This document shows positions 1 to 8,553 of a DNA stretch of 64,000 nucleotides, piece after piece (the first letter of the stretch is position 1; each line of letters begins with the position of its first letter). Both the position numbers and the translations under genes were made by a program. Below the pieces are notes generated by a model, which was given only the letters and a program-made list of their open reading frames with translations, was not told the DNA's origin and did not search any database. The stretch is from RGIG3178 sp964533965 (GTDB taxonomy: Bacteria > Bacillota > Clostridia > Christensenellales > QAND01). The stretch is from assembly GCA_964533965.1 (NCBI GenBank), contig CAZHNN010000013.1, forward strand, positions 1-64,000, written 5' to 3'.

Positions 1-41
1 GGGACTATGATCGCCCTTCGTATTACAAAAGATAAAGCGGC

Positions 42-578
42 TTAGACATCGCTTCCCACTTGTGCGAAATCCTTATATAGCATGCTTGGCTGGATATCCG
101 AATTATTTTGATATTTTCCACGGGCATATTTTTCATAATCACCTTCAATGGTATGGTAGTATATTTGACAAATCTCAACATCTGGATAGATCCGGACGGG
201 CTGAATGCAGAAAATTTCAAGAGTCCAATACCCCGCAAATCCGACATCGCCGAAACCCGCCGTGACGTGAATAAAAAGACCCAGCCTTCCGACGGAAGAA
301 CGTCCTTCAATCATAGGGACGAGAGACTCCGTCCGCGTATATTCCTTTGTTCTGCCAAGGTAAAGACGATTTGGCTGCAACAGCAGACCTTCTTTCGGAA
401 TGATAAGGCGCATGGTGGTATGCGGTTTTTTCATATCCAGAGCAGCATCTTCATAGACCAAAAGCTCGTTGTGAAGGCGTAGATTATAGCTGTTTGGGTT
501 CAGCTGGGATTCGCAGAACGGCTCAATGAATATGTCGTTTCCAAGCCTCTTTTGAATTTCTTTTCCCGATAAAATCAA
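42..578 (-). CDS. dcd: dCTP deaminase
   Basis: Deaminates dCTP to dUTP in cytosolic pyrimidine nucleotide supply. About 178 residues, normal for the family. The block EGRSSVGRLG (91-100), the following TAGFGD and the TLE ending in Glu121 match the active-site region of Dcd, with Glu121 at the position of the catalytic glutamate; QLNPNSYNLRL near residue 25 matches the N-terminal substrate loop. The reading frame is open back to an ATG at 605, but a TTG at 578 gives the usual MILSGKEI start and has GGAGG eight bases upstream, so I prefer it. A bifunctional deaminase/dUTPase of the same fold cannot be excluded from sequence alone. Confidence 0.9.
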   Translation of the reverse strand: MILSGKEIQKRLGNDIFIEPFCESQLNPNSYNLRLHNELLVYEDAALDMKKPHTTMRLIIPKEGLLLQPNRLYLGRTKEYTRTESLVPMIEGRSSVGRLGLFIHVTAGFGDVGFAGYWTLEIFCIQPVRIYPDVEICQIYYHTIEGDYEKYARGKYQNNSDIQPSMLYKDFAQVGSDV

Positions 579-698
579 AATTGGTACCCTCCGCATTGTA
601 AGCAATGAATAAACGTGTTCATTTTATAATAGAGCACGATACAATATGCCGCAATAAAAAGTTAAAAGGTAAACGAAGAGGATGCGATCGATTCAAGT

Positions 699-1193
699 CT
701 ACATCACCTGCGTGTAGATCTTGCCGATGGATTTGAACTTGATGAGCGTAAACAATTCCTCGATATCCGCAGATACAAAATCCATGCTTTGATCACTTTG
801 GAGGACGATTCGCATTGTGTTGTTTTGCATAAGGTATATGCACTGTATCTGGGAAAGCGGCAGGCGGATGACAAGATAGGGCTTTTTATCAAAGCAAGCG
901 AAACAAAGCATTTCCTTAAAGGCATATAGACAACCACTGCGGCCGCCAATTTCAAAGTGGCAGTAGGCGTTTATGCGCATTTGGATCAATTTTTGAAAAT
1001 TCGATTCAAAGCTCCGATATCGTTTCTCCCTGAAAAAAAGCCTGGCTGGCATCAACAGCATCATAAAAAGCGTACAGGAAAGCGCAAAATAAGCGGCCAA
1101 AATGCTTTCGGTGAAAAAGATGGCAAACGCATAGCTCAAGGTCCCGCAAAACAAACTGACGGTTGCAACATGACGGTTGAAGTACTTTTCCAT
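699..1193 (-). CDS. hypothetical membrane protein (two N-terminal TM helices)
   Basis: I do not recognise the family. With the start at 1193 (ATG preceded by AGAGGGGG) it is 164 residues. After a short basic N-terminus there are two closely spaced hydrophobic helices (about 10-55), then a soluble tail rich in Ile, Phe and basic residues that looks like a small beta-rich cytoplasmic domain, similar in layout to YcxB- or PH-like membrane proteins. It stands alone on the minus strand between dcd and another membrane protein. No function can be assigned. Confidence 0.6.
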   Translation of the reverse strand: MEKYFNRHVATVSLFCGTLSYAFAIFFTESILAAYFALSCTLFMMLLMPARLFFREKRYRSFESNFQKLIQMRINAYCHFEIGGRSGCLYAFKEMLCFACFDKKPYLVIRLPLSQIQCIYLMQNNTMRIVLQSDQSMDFVSADIEELFTLIKFKSIGKIYTQVM

Positions 1194-1396
1194 TTCCGTC
1201 CCCCTCTGCCACCCGAACAGACCAAGAAACAAGTATGGAGTCAGTGCCTATTTATACTATGCTTGTCGCAAAAACAACTTTCACCAATTACTATCAAAAC
1301 GCAGAAAAAGTCAAATGTCAAGGGACATATCATAAAAAACAGGCTTGGGGTACGAAGCAGCCTTCCTTCTGCGTAGCGAAATGTCCTGCACTATGT

Positions 1397-1936
1397 TTAC
1401 AGAAAGGAATATGCGAACAGGAATGCCAAAAGTGAACCCAAAAAATTGAAGAGCAGGTCGAAGTTGGTATCCTGCAAGCTCCTCTGGTTGTGGGTTCTTT
1501 TGAGTTTGTCCGACGCAAATTCTAAAAGTTCAAACAGAACACCAACCGAAAGGCCGACCAGCAGCACGAATACCGCGGTGAACAGCCTGGATCCGGTAAA
1601 AAGAAGCAGGCGTTTGAGGATGTGATAGAACAGCAGAGCGTTGGAGAACGTTCCGAACGCATGCAGATACCGGTCAAACGTTTGGGACTTCCGGTAGTAA
1701 TCCAGATAATATCCCACGAAGGTGTCTATGAAGATGGTGATCAGTGCCAGGATGTAGGCGTAATAGGGGATGCTCAGGCGCAGCAGAAAGCACGCAAGGA
1801 ACAAAAGCGCATAGAAGATGAACGGATAAACGCAATTTCTGGCAAGGGCAGTGTTCTTCATCCGGGCAAATTGAACCGCCATATATATCTCAAGGATGCC
1901 CTGTAGGATCAGAAGCACATAGAAGAGTGTTTTCAT
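1397..1936 (-). CDS. integral membrane protein, DUF2238/YjdF-like
   Basis: 179 residues with about five or six hydrophobic segments. The order of motifs, FDRYLHAFGTFSNAL in the middle, then VLFELLEFASD and a C-terminal LQDTNFDLLFNFLGSLLA, resembles the YjdF (DUF2238) family, where conserved His, Glu and Asp residues lie in or next to membrane helices. The assignment is from memory of the motif pattern and is moderate. The gene ends 13 bases after the SPL-like gene upstream of it begins its own reading (1949), so the three genes from 3381 to 1397 are probably one minus-strand transcript. Confidence 0.55.
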   Translation of the reverse strand: MKTLFYVLLILQGILEIYMAVQFARMKNTALARNCVYPFIFYALLFLACFLLRLSIPYYAYILALITIFIDTFVGYYLDYYRKSQTFDRYLHAFGTFSNALLFYHILKRLLLFTGSRLFTAVFVLLVGLSVGVLFELLEFASDKLKRTHNQRSLQDTNFDLLFNFLGSLLAFLFAYSFL

Positions 1937-1948
1937 GAAGTACCTCTC

Positions 1949-2950
1949 TTACACTGCGTAGAGTATCGGTATGCCGGGCAGCTTTTGGGATAGCTGTAAT
2001 CGTAAGAACTGTTCGCCCTGCGCCCTAAGCTCGTCCCGATAGCAATAGCGCCCCCTGCCTCGCCCCGTCATCATCGTCTGGTCGTAAAGTTCCATTGCGT
2101 TTGGAAAGGCTTCTTGGTTGATGGCGCGGTGCACAAAGCTGTACGTCATGAAGATGATTTCGATGGCGACGCTCTGTTTTGCCTTTTTCGTAAGCCTATC
2201 GGCAAGCGTATCGATAAGGCGGCGGTACTGTTCCTGCCAGTCTGCGACGAACACGACGGGCGCTATCAGAAGCCCTACCCTGTATCCGGCGTCACAAAGT
2301 GCGTTGAGTGCGTGGACGCGGTTTCCGAGATTCGATGTTCCGAATTCCACACGGTCTATGATGTGCTGTGGATTGACGCTCATACGCACGATGATCCTGC
2401 CGCGGTGGTTCAAAGGCAGCAGATCGTCCACCATATCGAATTTTGTAGGAAACGTAAGATAGCCTTTTTCGATTTGAGAAAACGTTTGGATGCTCCAGAC
2501 AAGGTTGCCCGTGACCGTATTCTCCAACACCAGGTCGCTGTTGCTGCCGATCTCGAAAACAAGATCTTTTTCCGCCCTTTGCGATGTCCGGATGAGCTTT
2601 TCCATCATCTGCTCGCGGTTAACGAACAGCCGAAGATACGAGCATTTGTTGTAATTGCATACGAGGTAGCAATACAGGCACATCGCAGAACAGCCGGAGG
2701 ATGTATATGGCACAAGGTAGTCGGACACCTTGTGGTTTTCGGTGTAGCCCAGCGACTTGCGCAACCCTATAACCAGATAGCGCTTCATGAGCGCAAACGC
2801 GCTGTTGGGATTTCGCTGCAGCGCGCGGATATCGTTGTGGCTTTGGATTTCAAACCAGGGAAGGTCGGAATACTTCTGCCGTAAAGAGTTGCCAAGCGGA
2901 AAATCAAGCGCCTTCGGCTCGTAATAGACGCGTTCGAACGAAGACAGCAT
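1949..2950 (-). CDS. SPL-family radical SAM protein (spore photoproduct lyase homologue)
   Basis: Spore photoproduct lyase repairs the UV-induced thymine dimer of spore DNA in germinating spores, using a 4Fe-4S cluster and S-adenosylmethionine. The N-terminus (VYYEPKALDFPLG) and overall 333-residue length match Bacillus SplB, and the cluster motif Cys87-x3-Cys91-x2-Cys94 followed by Tyr-Leu is intact. The segment aligning with the B. subtilis residues around Cys141 (FEASCTSD) reads FEIGSNSD here, so the hydrogen-donor cysteine is replaced by Ser136. This makes an authentic lyase activity uncertain. The start codon overlaps the stop of the preceding gene (TGATG at 2950), implying translational coupling. 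Confidence 0.8.
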   Translation of the reverse strand: MLSSFERVYYEPKALDFPLGNSLRQKYSDLPWFEIQSHNDIRALQRNPNSAFALMKRYLVIGLRKSLGYTENHKVSDYLVPYTSSGCSAMCLYCYLVCNYNKCSYLRLFVNREQMMEKLIRTSQRAEKDLVFEIGSNSDLVLENTVTGNLVWSIQTFSQIEKGYLTFPTKFDMVDDLLPLNHRGRIIVRMSVNPQHIIDRVEFGTSNLGNRVHALNALCDAGYRVGLLIAPVVFVADWQEQYRRLIDTLADRLTKKAKQSVAIEIIFMTYSFVHRAINQEAFPNAMELYDQTMMTGRGRGRYCYRDELRAQGEQFLRLQLSQKLPGIPILYAV

Positions 2951-3381
2951 CAGAGAAATTCCTTTAGATCCTGAAAGTTGTTCTCCTCGAACATCAACAG
3001 CGTCTTCATCAGGCCGACGATGTCCTTTTCCACAGAATCACGGTATTTTCTGATGTTGCGCGTTGCCTGCACGATGCCCATGGTACTGCCCACCATCATC
3101 ATCTCGGCGATGTGCGAAGGGGTCTTGTCCGTCATGGTCTGGAAATTGATCATCATATACGTACGGATCCTCTCAAAGGCGCTAATGCCTTTTTCGTCAT
3201 ACCCGTTGCGGAGCAAAAGCTGCGCCGCCTCGTCGTGGATCTTTTGGTACTCGTTGCGCTCGCTTTGGAGTTGCTCGCGCATGTCTGTGTCCTCGACGAT
3301 GTCCAGCAGCTGGGATATGGTCACCACACCCATCTGTGCGTTCTGATAGACGAAGTTCAACAATTCCGCATTTTGGTTCAT
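2950..3381 (-). CDS. unknown helical protein coupled to the SPL-like gene
   Basis: No family recognised with confidence. From ATG 3381 (GGGGTG upstream) it is 143 residues; the frame stays open to 3534, but that longer form would overlap the sporulation promoter of the divergent gene. It is almost entirely alpha-helical by composition, with Glu/Gln/Asn-rich helices, a His near residue 50 and Met-rich segments in the C-terminal half, suggestive of a four-helix bundle of the kind seen in DUF2383 or ferritin-like proteins. It is not the SplA of Bacillus. Its stop codon overlaps the next start, so the two products are made together and may act together. Confidence 0.7.
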   Translation of the reverse strand: MNQNAELLNFVYQNAQMGVVTISQLLDIVEDTDMREQLQSERNEYQKIHDEAAQLLLRNGYDEKGISAFERIRTYMMINFQTMTDKTPSHIAEMMMVGSTMGIVQATRNIRKYRDSVEKDIVGLMKTLLMFEENNFQDLKEFL

Positions 3382-3514
3382 TCTATTCACCCCGTCTTTA
3401 AGGTTGTCCGCGCACATGCGTTTTATCCGGGAACGGTTCAGCGACAGCACATCGCGCTTGACAAAAAGGACGTCTTTACCTTCTCGGAGAACGAAGTTTT
3501 TGGCTGCGCTCGGC

Positions 3515-3542
3515 ACAAATTCAAAAATACGCACATATGCTA
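3515..3542 (+). promoter_or_regulatory. sigma-K/E-like sporulation promoter of the cortex hydrolase gene
   Basis: AC at 3515-3516, a 17-base spacer, then CATATGCTA at 3534-3542 fits the mother-cell pattern AC-N17-CATANNNTA. It lies 42 bases before the start codon of a gene whose homologues are expressed in the mother cell, which supports it. Confidence 0.6.
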
Positions 3543-3584
3543 GGGTGAAGAATCCGCAAGTTCAAAGACGAGGATGTGACTGTC

Positions 3585-4865
3585 TTGATCATCTATGTTG
3601 TAAAACCCGGCGATAGCCTCTATTCCATCGCGAGGCAGTATGGCATGACGGTACAGAAGATCATCGATGACAACGAGTTGACCAACCCCGGGCAGCTTGT
3701 GGTGGGACAAACGCTGGTGCTGATGACGGAAGCCCAGCCGCATACGGTGGCGCGCGGAGAATCGCTTTACAGCATCGCGCGTCAGAACGGCATCACAGTG
3801 GCGCAATTGATGCAGGTCAACCCGCAGATCCCGAACCCGCAAAGCATACAGGTCGGTCAGACCATCTACATCCCGGTGCGGGGGCAGAAGCTGGGCACGA
3901 TCTATGTGAACGGCTATGCGTTTCCCCACATCGACAGAACCGTGCTGAACAAAACGCTCCCATACCTGACGTATTTGAGCATTTTTGCGTACGAGGTGCA
4001 ACCCAACGGCAGCCTGAACACCATTGACGACGAGCCTTTGATCCGGATCGCGCGAAACGCGCGCGTGGCGCCGATGATGGTCATTACCAACATCGTGGAA
4101 GGCCAGGGATTTTCAAGTGACCTCGCGCACACCATCCTTTCAAGCCCGCAGGTGCAGCAGACACTGATCAACAACGTGATCAATACGCTTCGCGCCAAGA
4201 ACTACTACGGGCTGGACATCGACTTTGAATACATATATCCGCAGGACGGCGACGCATATGACCAGTTCCTGCGCACCGTCGCTGCGCGGATAAGGCCCCT
4301 TGGTTACACGCTCACCACCGCGATCGCGCCCAAAACCGCCGCGAACCAACCCGGGCTTTTGTACGAAGCGCACCATTATCCCGTGCACGGTCAGTACGCC
4401 GACCATGTGATCATCATGACCTACGAGTGGGGCTATACCTATGGCGAGGCACAGGCGGTGGCGCCGATCAACGAGGTACGCAGAGTGCTGGACTATGCCG
4501 TTACCGCCATCCCCAGCGAGAAGATTTTGATGGGTATGCCCAACTACGGGTACGACTGGACGCTGCCGTTTGTGCAGGGCTCCGCCGCGCGCACGCTGAC
4601 CAACACCGGCGCCGTGGAGCTTGCCAGGCGCGAACACGCCGCCATCGACTACAGCAACACGTCCCAAGCGCCGACCTTTACCTATTACGACAGCGCGCGC
4701 AAGCAGCATGTCGTGTGGTTTGACGACGCGAGGAGCATACGCGCCAGGCTTCGCCTGGTCAACCAATACAACCTCGGCGGCGTGAGCTATTGGACCATCC
4801 AAAGCTACTTCCCGCAGAACTGGCTGATATTAAGTTCGATGTATGACATCAGGAAGTTGCTGTAA
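3585..4865 (+). CDS. spore germination glycoside hydrolase, 2x LysM + GH18 (YaaH/SleL type)
   Basis: Cortex-lytic N-acetylglucosaminidase acting on spore peptidoglycan during germination. Two LysM repeats occupy about residues 1-95 (VVKPGDSLYSIARQ, then TVARGESLYSIARQ), each with the GDSL/GESL opening, followed by a catalytic GH18 barrel containing the family motif YGLDIDFEYI (catalytic Glu in DxxxDxE arrangement). There is no signal peptide, as usual for coat-associated SleL proteins. The frame can start at GTG 3576, but TTG 3585 gives the standard MIIYVVKPGD start and better spacing from GAGGA. A bidirectional terminator follows at once. Confidence 0.88.
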   Translation: MIIYVVKPGDSLYSIARQYGMTVQKIIDDNELTNPGQLVVGQTLVLMTEAQPHTVARGESLYSIARQNGITVAQLMQVNPQIPNPQSIQVGQTIYIPVRGQKLGTIYVNGYAFPHIDRTVLNKTLPYLTYLSIFAYEVQPNGSLNTIDDEPLIRIARNARVAPMMVITNIVEGQGFSSDLAHTILSSPQVQQTLINNVINTLRAKNYYGLDIDFEYIYPQDGDAYDQFLRTVAARIRPLGYTLTTAIAPKTAANQPGLLYEAHHYPVHGQYADHVIIMTYEWGYTYGEAQAVAPINEVRRVLDYAVTAIPSEKILMGMPNYGYDWTLPFVQGSAARTLTNTGAVELARREHAAIDYSNTSQAPTFTYYDSARKQHVVWFDDARSIRARLRLVNQYNLGGVSYWTIQSYFPQNWLILSSMYDIRKLL

Positions 4866-4876
4866 GAGGACATAGA

Positions 4877-4899
4877 AAAGCGGCCGAGAGGCCGCTTTT
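4877..4899. terminator. bidirectional terminator
   Basis: AGCGGCC-GAGA-GGCCGCT stem with an A-run before and a T-run after it, placed between convergent genes, so it can serve both strands. Confidence 0.85.
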
Positions 4900-4901
4900 T
4901 A

Positions 4902-5666
4902 CTACTCCTTCATCCCCGTGTAGATCCACACGGCGTCCCGCAGAAATTCGGCGGTGCCGGGGACCTCCTTGTCGTAGTAGGCTGTGAAGCGCTCATCGTC
5001 GACGTACATTTGCGCGACGCCCGCATGGGCCTCCTTAGAGTAGCTCGGCCAGAAATAACACAGCCATTTTCTGTGCAGGTCCGCGACCTCCTGCGCGAGC
5101 GGGCTTGCGGGGTCGCCCTCTGCCTTTGCCTGCGACAGCTTCTTCAGCAGCGTTTCCGAAAGCTCTGTGACCTCTTTGTATTGTTCCGGCGTCATGTTCT
5201 TGAGCTTCTCGTTGGACTTGTTGACGGTATCGTCCCCGTATTTTTCACGGACTTCCTTCCCGTACTTCGCTTCGTTCTCGTCGATCATTTTCTGTTTAAA
5301 TCCCTCAAACTTTTCCTTATCGCTCATTTCGATTCTCCCTTGTGTTGATTGGATTGTCTTTTCTACATTCTGGATCAAAAGATCGAGCTGTTCCCGTCGT
5401 TTTAGCAACTGCTCATAATGCCGGCGCAATGCCGTCTTGGGGTCGAACGTTTTGGCATTGACGATTTCGCTGATATTCTCAAGCGGAACACCCAGTTCAC
5501 GGTAGAACAAAATCTGCTGCAGCTTGTCGACTTCCGCCTTGCCATAGATGCGGTATCCCGAGGAACTGATGCGGACGGGCTTTAAAAGCCCGATCTCGTC
5601 GTAATACCGCAACGTGCGCGTGCTTACGTTGGCGATCTTGCTAAGCTTTAAAATCGTATATTCCAT
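4902..5666 (-). CDS. MerR-family regulator with TipAS ligand-binding domain
   Basis: 254 residues from the ATG at 5666, which follows GGAGGTGAG; the open frame extends six codons further. Residues 1-70 are a MerR winged helix (TLRYYDEIGLLKP, SGYRIY), then a long coiled-coil dimerisation helix to about 120, then a TipAS-type domain (about 130-254: WPSYSKEAHAGVAQMY, ending in WIYTGMKE) that in TipA and Mta-like activators binds drugs or peptides. It probably activates its own operon by untwisting the 19-bp-spacer promoter directly upstream. The drug or peptide sensed is unknown, and no efflux gene is adjacent. Confidence 0.88.
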   Translation of the reverse strand: MEYTILKLSKIANVSTRTLRYYDEIGLLKPVRISSSGYRIYGKAEVDKLQQILFYRELGVPLENISEIVNAKTFDPKTALRRHYEQLLKRREQLDLLIQNVEKTIQSTQGRIEMSDKEKFEGFKQKMIDENEAKYGKEVREKYGDDTVNKSNEKLKNMTPEQYKEVTELSETLLKKLSQAKAEGDPASPLAQEVADLHRKWLCYFWPSYSKEAHAGVAQMYVDDERFTAYYDKEVPGTAEFLRDAVWIYTGMKE

Positions 5667-5688
5667 GCTCTCACCTCCGATCAATTGT

Positions 5689-5719
5689 AGGATAAACCTT
5701 TACGCAACGTTAATGTCAA
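5689..5719 (-). promoter_or_regulatory. MerR-type promoter with 19-bp spacer and dyad
   Basis: On the minus strand TTGACA (5719-5714) and TATCCT (5694-5689) are separated by 19 bases instead of 17, and the spacer holds the imperfect dyad AACGTTGCGTAAAGGTT. This over-long spacer is the hallmark of promoters activated by MerR proteins and lies 23 bases upstream of the merR-type start codon. Confidence 0.8.
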
Positions 5720-5810
5720 GCGGGATTTTTAAAGTTTTTAAAGTGTTTTAGGCAAAGACGAAAAGCTTGAATAGTATACATCGGCGAATAAACTGAAAGG
5801 AAGTGTTTTC

Positions 5811-6716
5811 ATGCCGGATACCGGTGGATACATTCGCAACTCAATAGACCTGAACCTTTTCTTCCTTCGGATTATGAAGGAACATTCCTTTTTCCTTCAG
5901 ATAGGCTTCATGCCTAAAGACAGCGCGTTCTCACGAGAAGCTGCCGAATTCAGAAAACATTTTGAAGCGTTGCTTGGTCACGCGACGCATCTGGCAAACG
6001 GCATTGTCGGCAGGCGTACCATGGAAACGGGGCAGTTCGTAACACAATATACCTTGGATGCGGAACGCGCCACGCAATATTACACGGGCATTCCGTTCGA
6101 TACAAGGATCACCGAGCAGGAAATGGCATTGGGCGAGCGGGGTTCCCGGCAGATGTCTATGGTGGATGAGATCACCGAGTTGAACAAACATTCGTTGGAA
6201 GCCGTTTGCCGGTTGATTGATTTCAAACGCAGAGTGCTTGCCGACGTTGTAGCCTGCCGCATTTTTACGGTAAACTATCCGCTTTTGATCGACCACATCC
6301 TGCGCGAGGCAAGGCTGTTCGCGCATCTTCTGGAAATGCTGCTGTCCCAAAAGGATTCGATGAACATGCGCGAATTCATAGACCAGGAGGCTTTCTGGAA
6401 CCGCATCATGGCGGAGCACGCGAAATTCATCGCCGGGCTTCTTGATCCGACGGAAGAAAACCTGATCGATTCCGCCCGGATGTTTGGCAAACAATTTGAC
6501 CAACTGACGAAGGAATCGGCGGAAGCCACGAGGAGTACCATCGGGCAGGTGACGAGCAAGAGCTTGAAGGCTACATATGCAATTCGGGATTTCAAATCGG
6601 CCGGTACCAAAGGGATATTGGAATGCAACATCAAATCCATCATCATCCCGCTGTTGGGAGACCATGTGCTGCGCGAAGCAAACCATTTCATCACGCTGTT
6701 GAAACAGGGCAGATGA
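5811..6716 (+). CDS. DUF2935 protein
   Basis: 301 residues in two related helical halves, each of the DUF2935 pattern: an N-terminal FLRIMKEHSFFLQIGF segment and a central FWNRIMAEHAKFIAGLLDPTE segment, each with the EHxxF core, plus a C-terminal DHVLREANHFITLL. Members are four-helix-bundle proteins common in Bacillus and Clostridium, where conserved Glu/His residues suggest a metal site; the function is not established. SD AAGGAAG precedes the ATG. It is monocistronic, closed by the terminator at 6738. Confidence 0.85.
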   Translation: MPDTGGYIRNSIDLNLFFLRIMKEHSFFLQIGFMPKDSAFSREAAEFRKHFEALLGHATHLANGIVGRRTMETGQFVTQYTLDAERATQYYTGIPFDTRITEQEMALGERGSRQMSMVDEITELNKHSLEAVCRLIDFKRRVLADVVACRIFTVNYPLLIDHILREARLFAHLLEMLLSQKDSMNMREFIDQEAFWNRIMAEHAKFIAGLLDPTEENLIDSARMFGKQFDQLTKESAEATRSTIGQVTSKSLKATYAIRDFKSAGTKGILECNIKSIIIPLLGDHVLREANHFITLLKQGR

Positions 6717-6737
6717 AACGACATAGACATAAATACG

Positions 6738-6763
6738 TAAAAGCCACAGCAATGTGGCTTTTA
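6738..6763. terminator. terminator of the DUF2935 gene
   Basis: TAAAAGCCACA-GCAA-TGTGGCTTTTA: a perfect 11-bp stem flanked by A and T, 22 bases after the stop codon. Confidence 0.8.
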
Positions 6764-6980
6764 CATTTTAGTGGAAGATAGGTATTGAAGATTCACATGG
6801 CCTTGGTGTTTGCAAGATGGAGGACTAGGAAAAACACCTTAGGGACGGGATATGCTTAAAAAGCCGTTATTCCGATAGGAACCTGCAATGGATGTATTGG
6901 TAAGTTGGCAACCTTTTCCGCGTTGTTTAAGAATAAAGCAGCTGATATACTTTGGTGCATAAAGAGTTTGAGGAGGTCAC

Positions 6981-7817
6981 ATGGTCGTTACCATACCGGA
7001 TTTTGATTTGCAGAAGATCACCGACAGTGGGCAGTGCTTTCGCATGCGCCGGATGGAGGACGGCTCGTTTTGTACCGTCGCGGAGGGTAGATTTGTAAGG
7101 ATAACACCGCTTGGCGGCGACAAGTTTGAGTTTTCGTGCCCCGAAAAAGAGTTTTCATTTTGGGAGAACTATTTTGATTTAAATACCGATTACAGGCAAT
7201 TCTTTGATGCAGTGAACAAGCGCGACGCATTTTTGAACAAGGCGATGGAATACGGAAAAGGATTGCGCATCCTTCGGCAAGACCCCTTTGAAGTCACGGT
7301 GAGCTTCATCATCTCGCAGCGAAAGAGCCTGCAAGCCATCCGCACGGCGGTCGAGGCGCTGTGCCGGTGCTGCGGCACGGCGTTTGAAACGCCATGCGGC
7401 ACGATGTACGCGTTTCCTACGCCGCAACAGCTGTCAAGCCTTCCTGTCTGTGATCTGCGCGGCTGTTCGGTAGGGTATCGGGACAAGTATCTTTCTGCGC
7501 TGGCCGAGCGCGTATCTTCCGGTGAGGTGTCGCTTGAAGCCATAGGCGCACTGAACGATGCCGATGCAAAAAAAGCGCTGACGGGTCTGTTCGGCATCGG
7601 TTCCAAGGTGGCGGACTGCATCCTGCTGTTCGGATATCAGAGGCGTGACGCTTTTCCGGTGGACGTGTGGATCGGGCGCATACTTGAACGCGAATACAAG
7701 GGATCGTTTCCGCAGGAACGCTACCGCGGGTTTTCGGGCATATTGCAGCAGTACATGTTCTATTACGCCAAGAGCAGGGAGTACGGCTATTCAAAAGCAT
7801 TGTGCGAAAAGAAGTAA
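6981..7817 (+). CDS. ogg: 8-oxoguanine DNA glycosylase/lyase, OGG1 type
   Basis: Excises 8-oxoguanine and cuts the strand by beta-elimination in base excision repair. 278 residues with an N-terminal beta domain (SGQCFRMRR near 16) and the helix-hairpin-helix GxG loop LFGIGSKVADCI carrying Lys209, followed 19 residues later by Asp228 in FPVDVW; human OGG1 has the same 19-residue distance between its catalytic Lys249 and Asp268. SD GAGGAGG precedes the ATG by six bases. A related 3-methyladenine activity is possible but the Lys/Asp pair favours a bifunctional OGG. Confidence 0.88.
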   Translation: MVVTIPDFDLQKITDSGQCFRMRRMEDGSFCTVAEGRFVRITPLGGDKFEFSCPEKEFSFWENYFDLNTDYRQFFDAVNKRDAFLNKAMEYGKGLRILRQDPFEVTVSFIISQRKSLQAIRTAVEALCRCCGTAFETPCGTMYAFPTPQQLSSLPVCDLRGCSVGYRDKYLSALAERVSSGEVSLEAIGALNDADAKKALTGLFGIGSKVADCILLFGYQRRDAFPVDVWIGRILEREYKGSFPQERYRGFSGILQQYMFYYAKSREYGYSKALCEKK

Positions 7818-7990
7818 GCGCATAAATTTGTTCAGCTAGCTTTGAATCAGTACGATATCTATACAGGATCGTTTGCATAAGAGGCGCCGGATTTTGGCTT
7901 GCCGTGCGGGCACAAACGTGATACGCTTTTGCCGTTTAAGGGCACAGATACAATCCGGATGGTAACAGGTGAAGGCAGGGACGGTGCACG

Positions 7991-8509
7991 ATGAAAAGAC
8001 AGGTTCGCTATATGCTTTTGGGCGCCGTGCTGCTTTGTGTTGTGGAACAGGGCATCAAGCTTATCGTAAACCGGAATTTGAACGCTTCTTTTCCCATACT
8101 CCCTCCGCTGCTGTATTTCCAGCCGATGTTCAACCGGGACTATTCATGGATCAATTCGATGTTCCAGTTGGGGGTTGGCAGAGGGATACACATCGCCCTT
8201 GTCTTGGCGATGCTTGTGCTTATTTTTCTGGCATACCGCTATTGTGCCCAGAGGTCGGATGGCAGCAGGTATGTAAACGCGATGTTTTCAATCCTGATCG
8301 CGGGCGCATTGTGTTCTCTGATCGACAAGCTCTTCTGGGGTGGGAGCCTGGACTACATCCTACTCAAAGGGTTCTTCACATTCGATTTGAAGGATGTCTA
8401 CATCAATGCGTTCATAGCGATGTTCATCCTTGGCCTCGTATTCAAAAATAAGGCGCTTTGGCGTATTTTGGATTTGAATAAGGGCAAAACGGAAGATCGC
8501 GGAAAATGA
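7991..8509 (+). CDS. signal peptidase II-like membrane protein
   Basis: 172 residues with four hydrophobic helices in the order typical of lipoprotein signal peptidase LspA. The C-terminal region GALCSLIDKLF, then SLDYI (Asp121) and FDLKDVYIN (Asp135), corresponds to the GNLIDR...VDFI...FNxAD segment that holds the two catalytic aspartates of LspA. Both aspartates are kept, but the Asn of GNLID is Ser and the loop is short, so this is a divergent member; another, canonical lspA would be expected elsewhere in a genome with so many lipoproteins. The SD is weak. Confidence 0.65.
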   Translation: MKRQVRYMLLGAVLLCVVEQGIKLIVNRNLNASFPILPPLLYFQPMFNRDYSWINSMFQLGVGRGIHIALVLAMLVLIFLAYRYCAQRSDGSRYVNAMFSILIAGALCSLIDKLFWGGSLDYILLKGFFTFDLKDVYINAFIAMFILGLVFKNKALWRILDLNKGKTEDRGK

Positions 8510-8553
8510 CGGTTTTGCAAACGGTTTGAATGACACGGGAGGATTTGTTTTTC

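Noticed and set aside
2114..2884. 256-residue plus-strand frame
   Set aside because: Antisense to the SPL-like gene with no SD; the minus-strand protein has clear family motifs.
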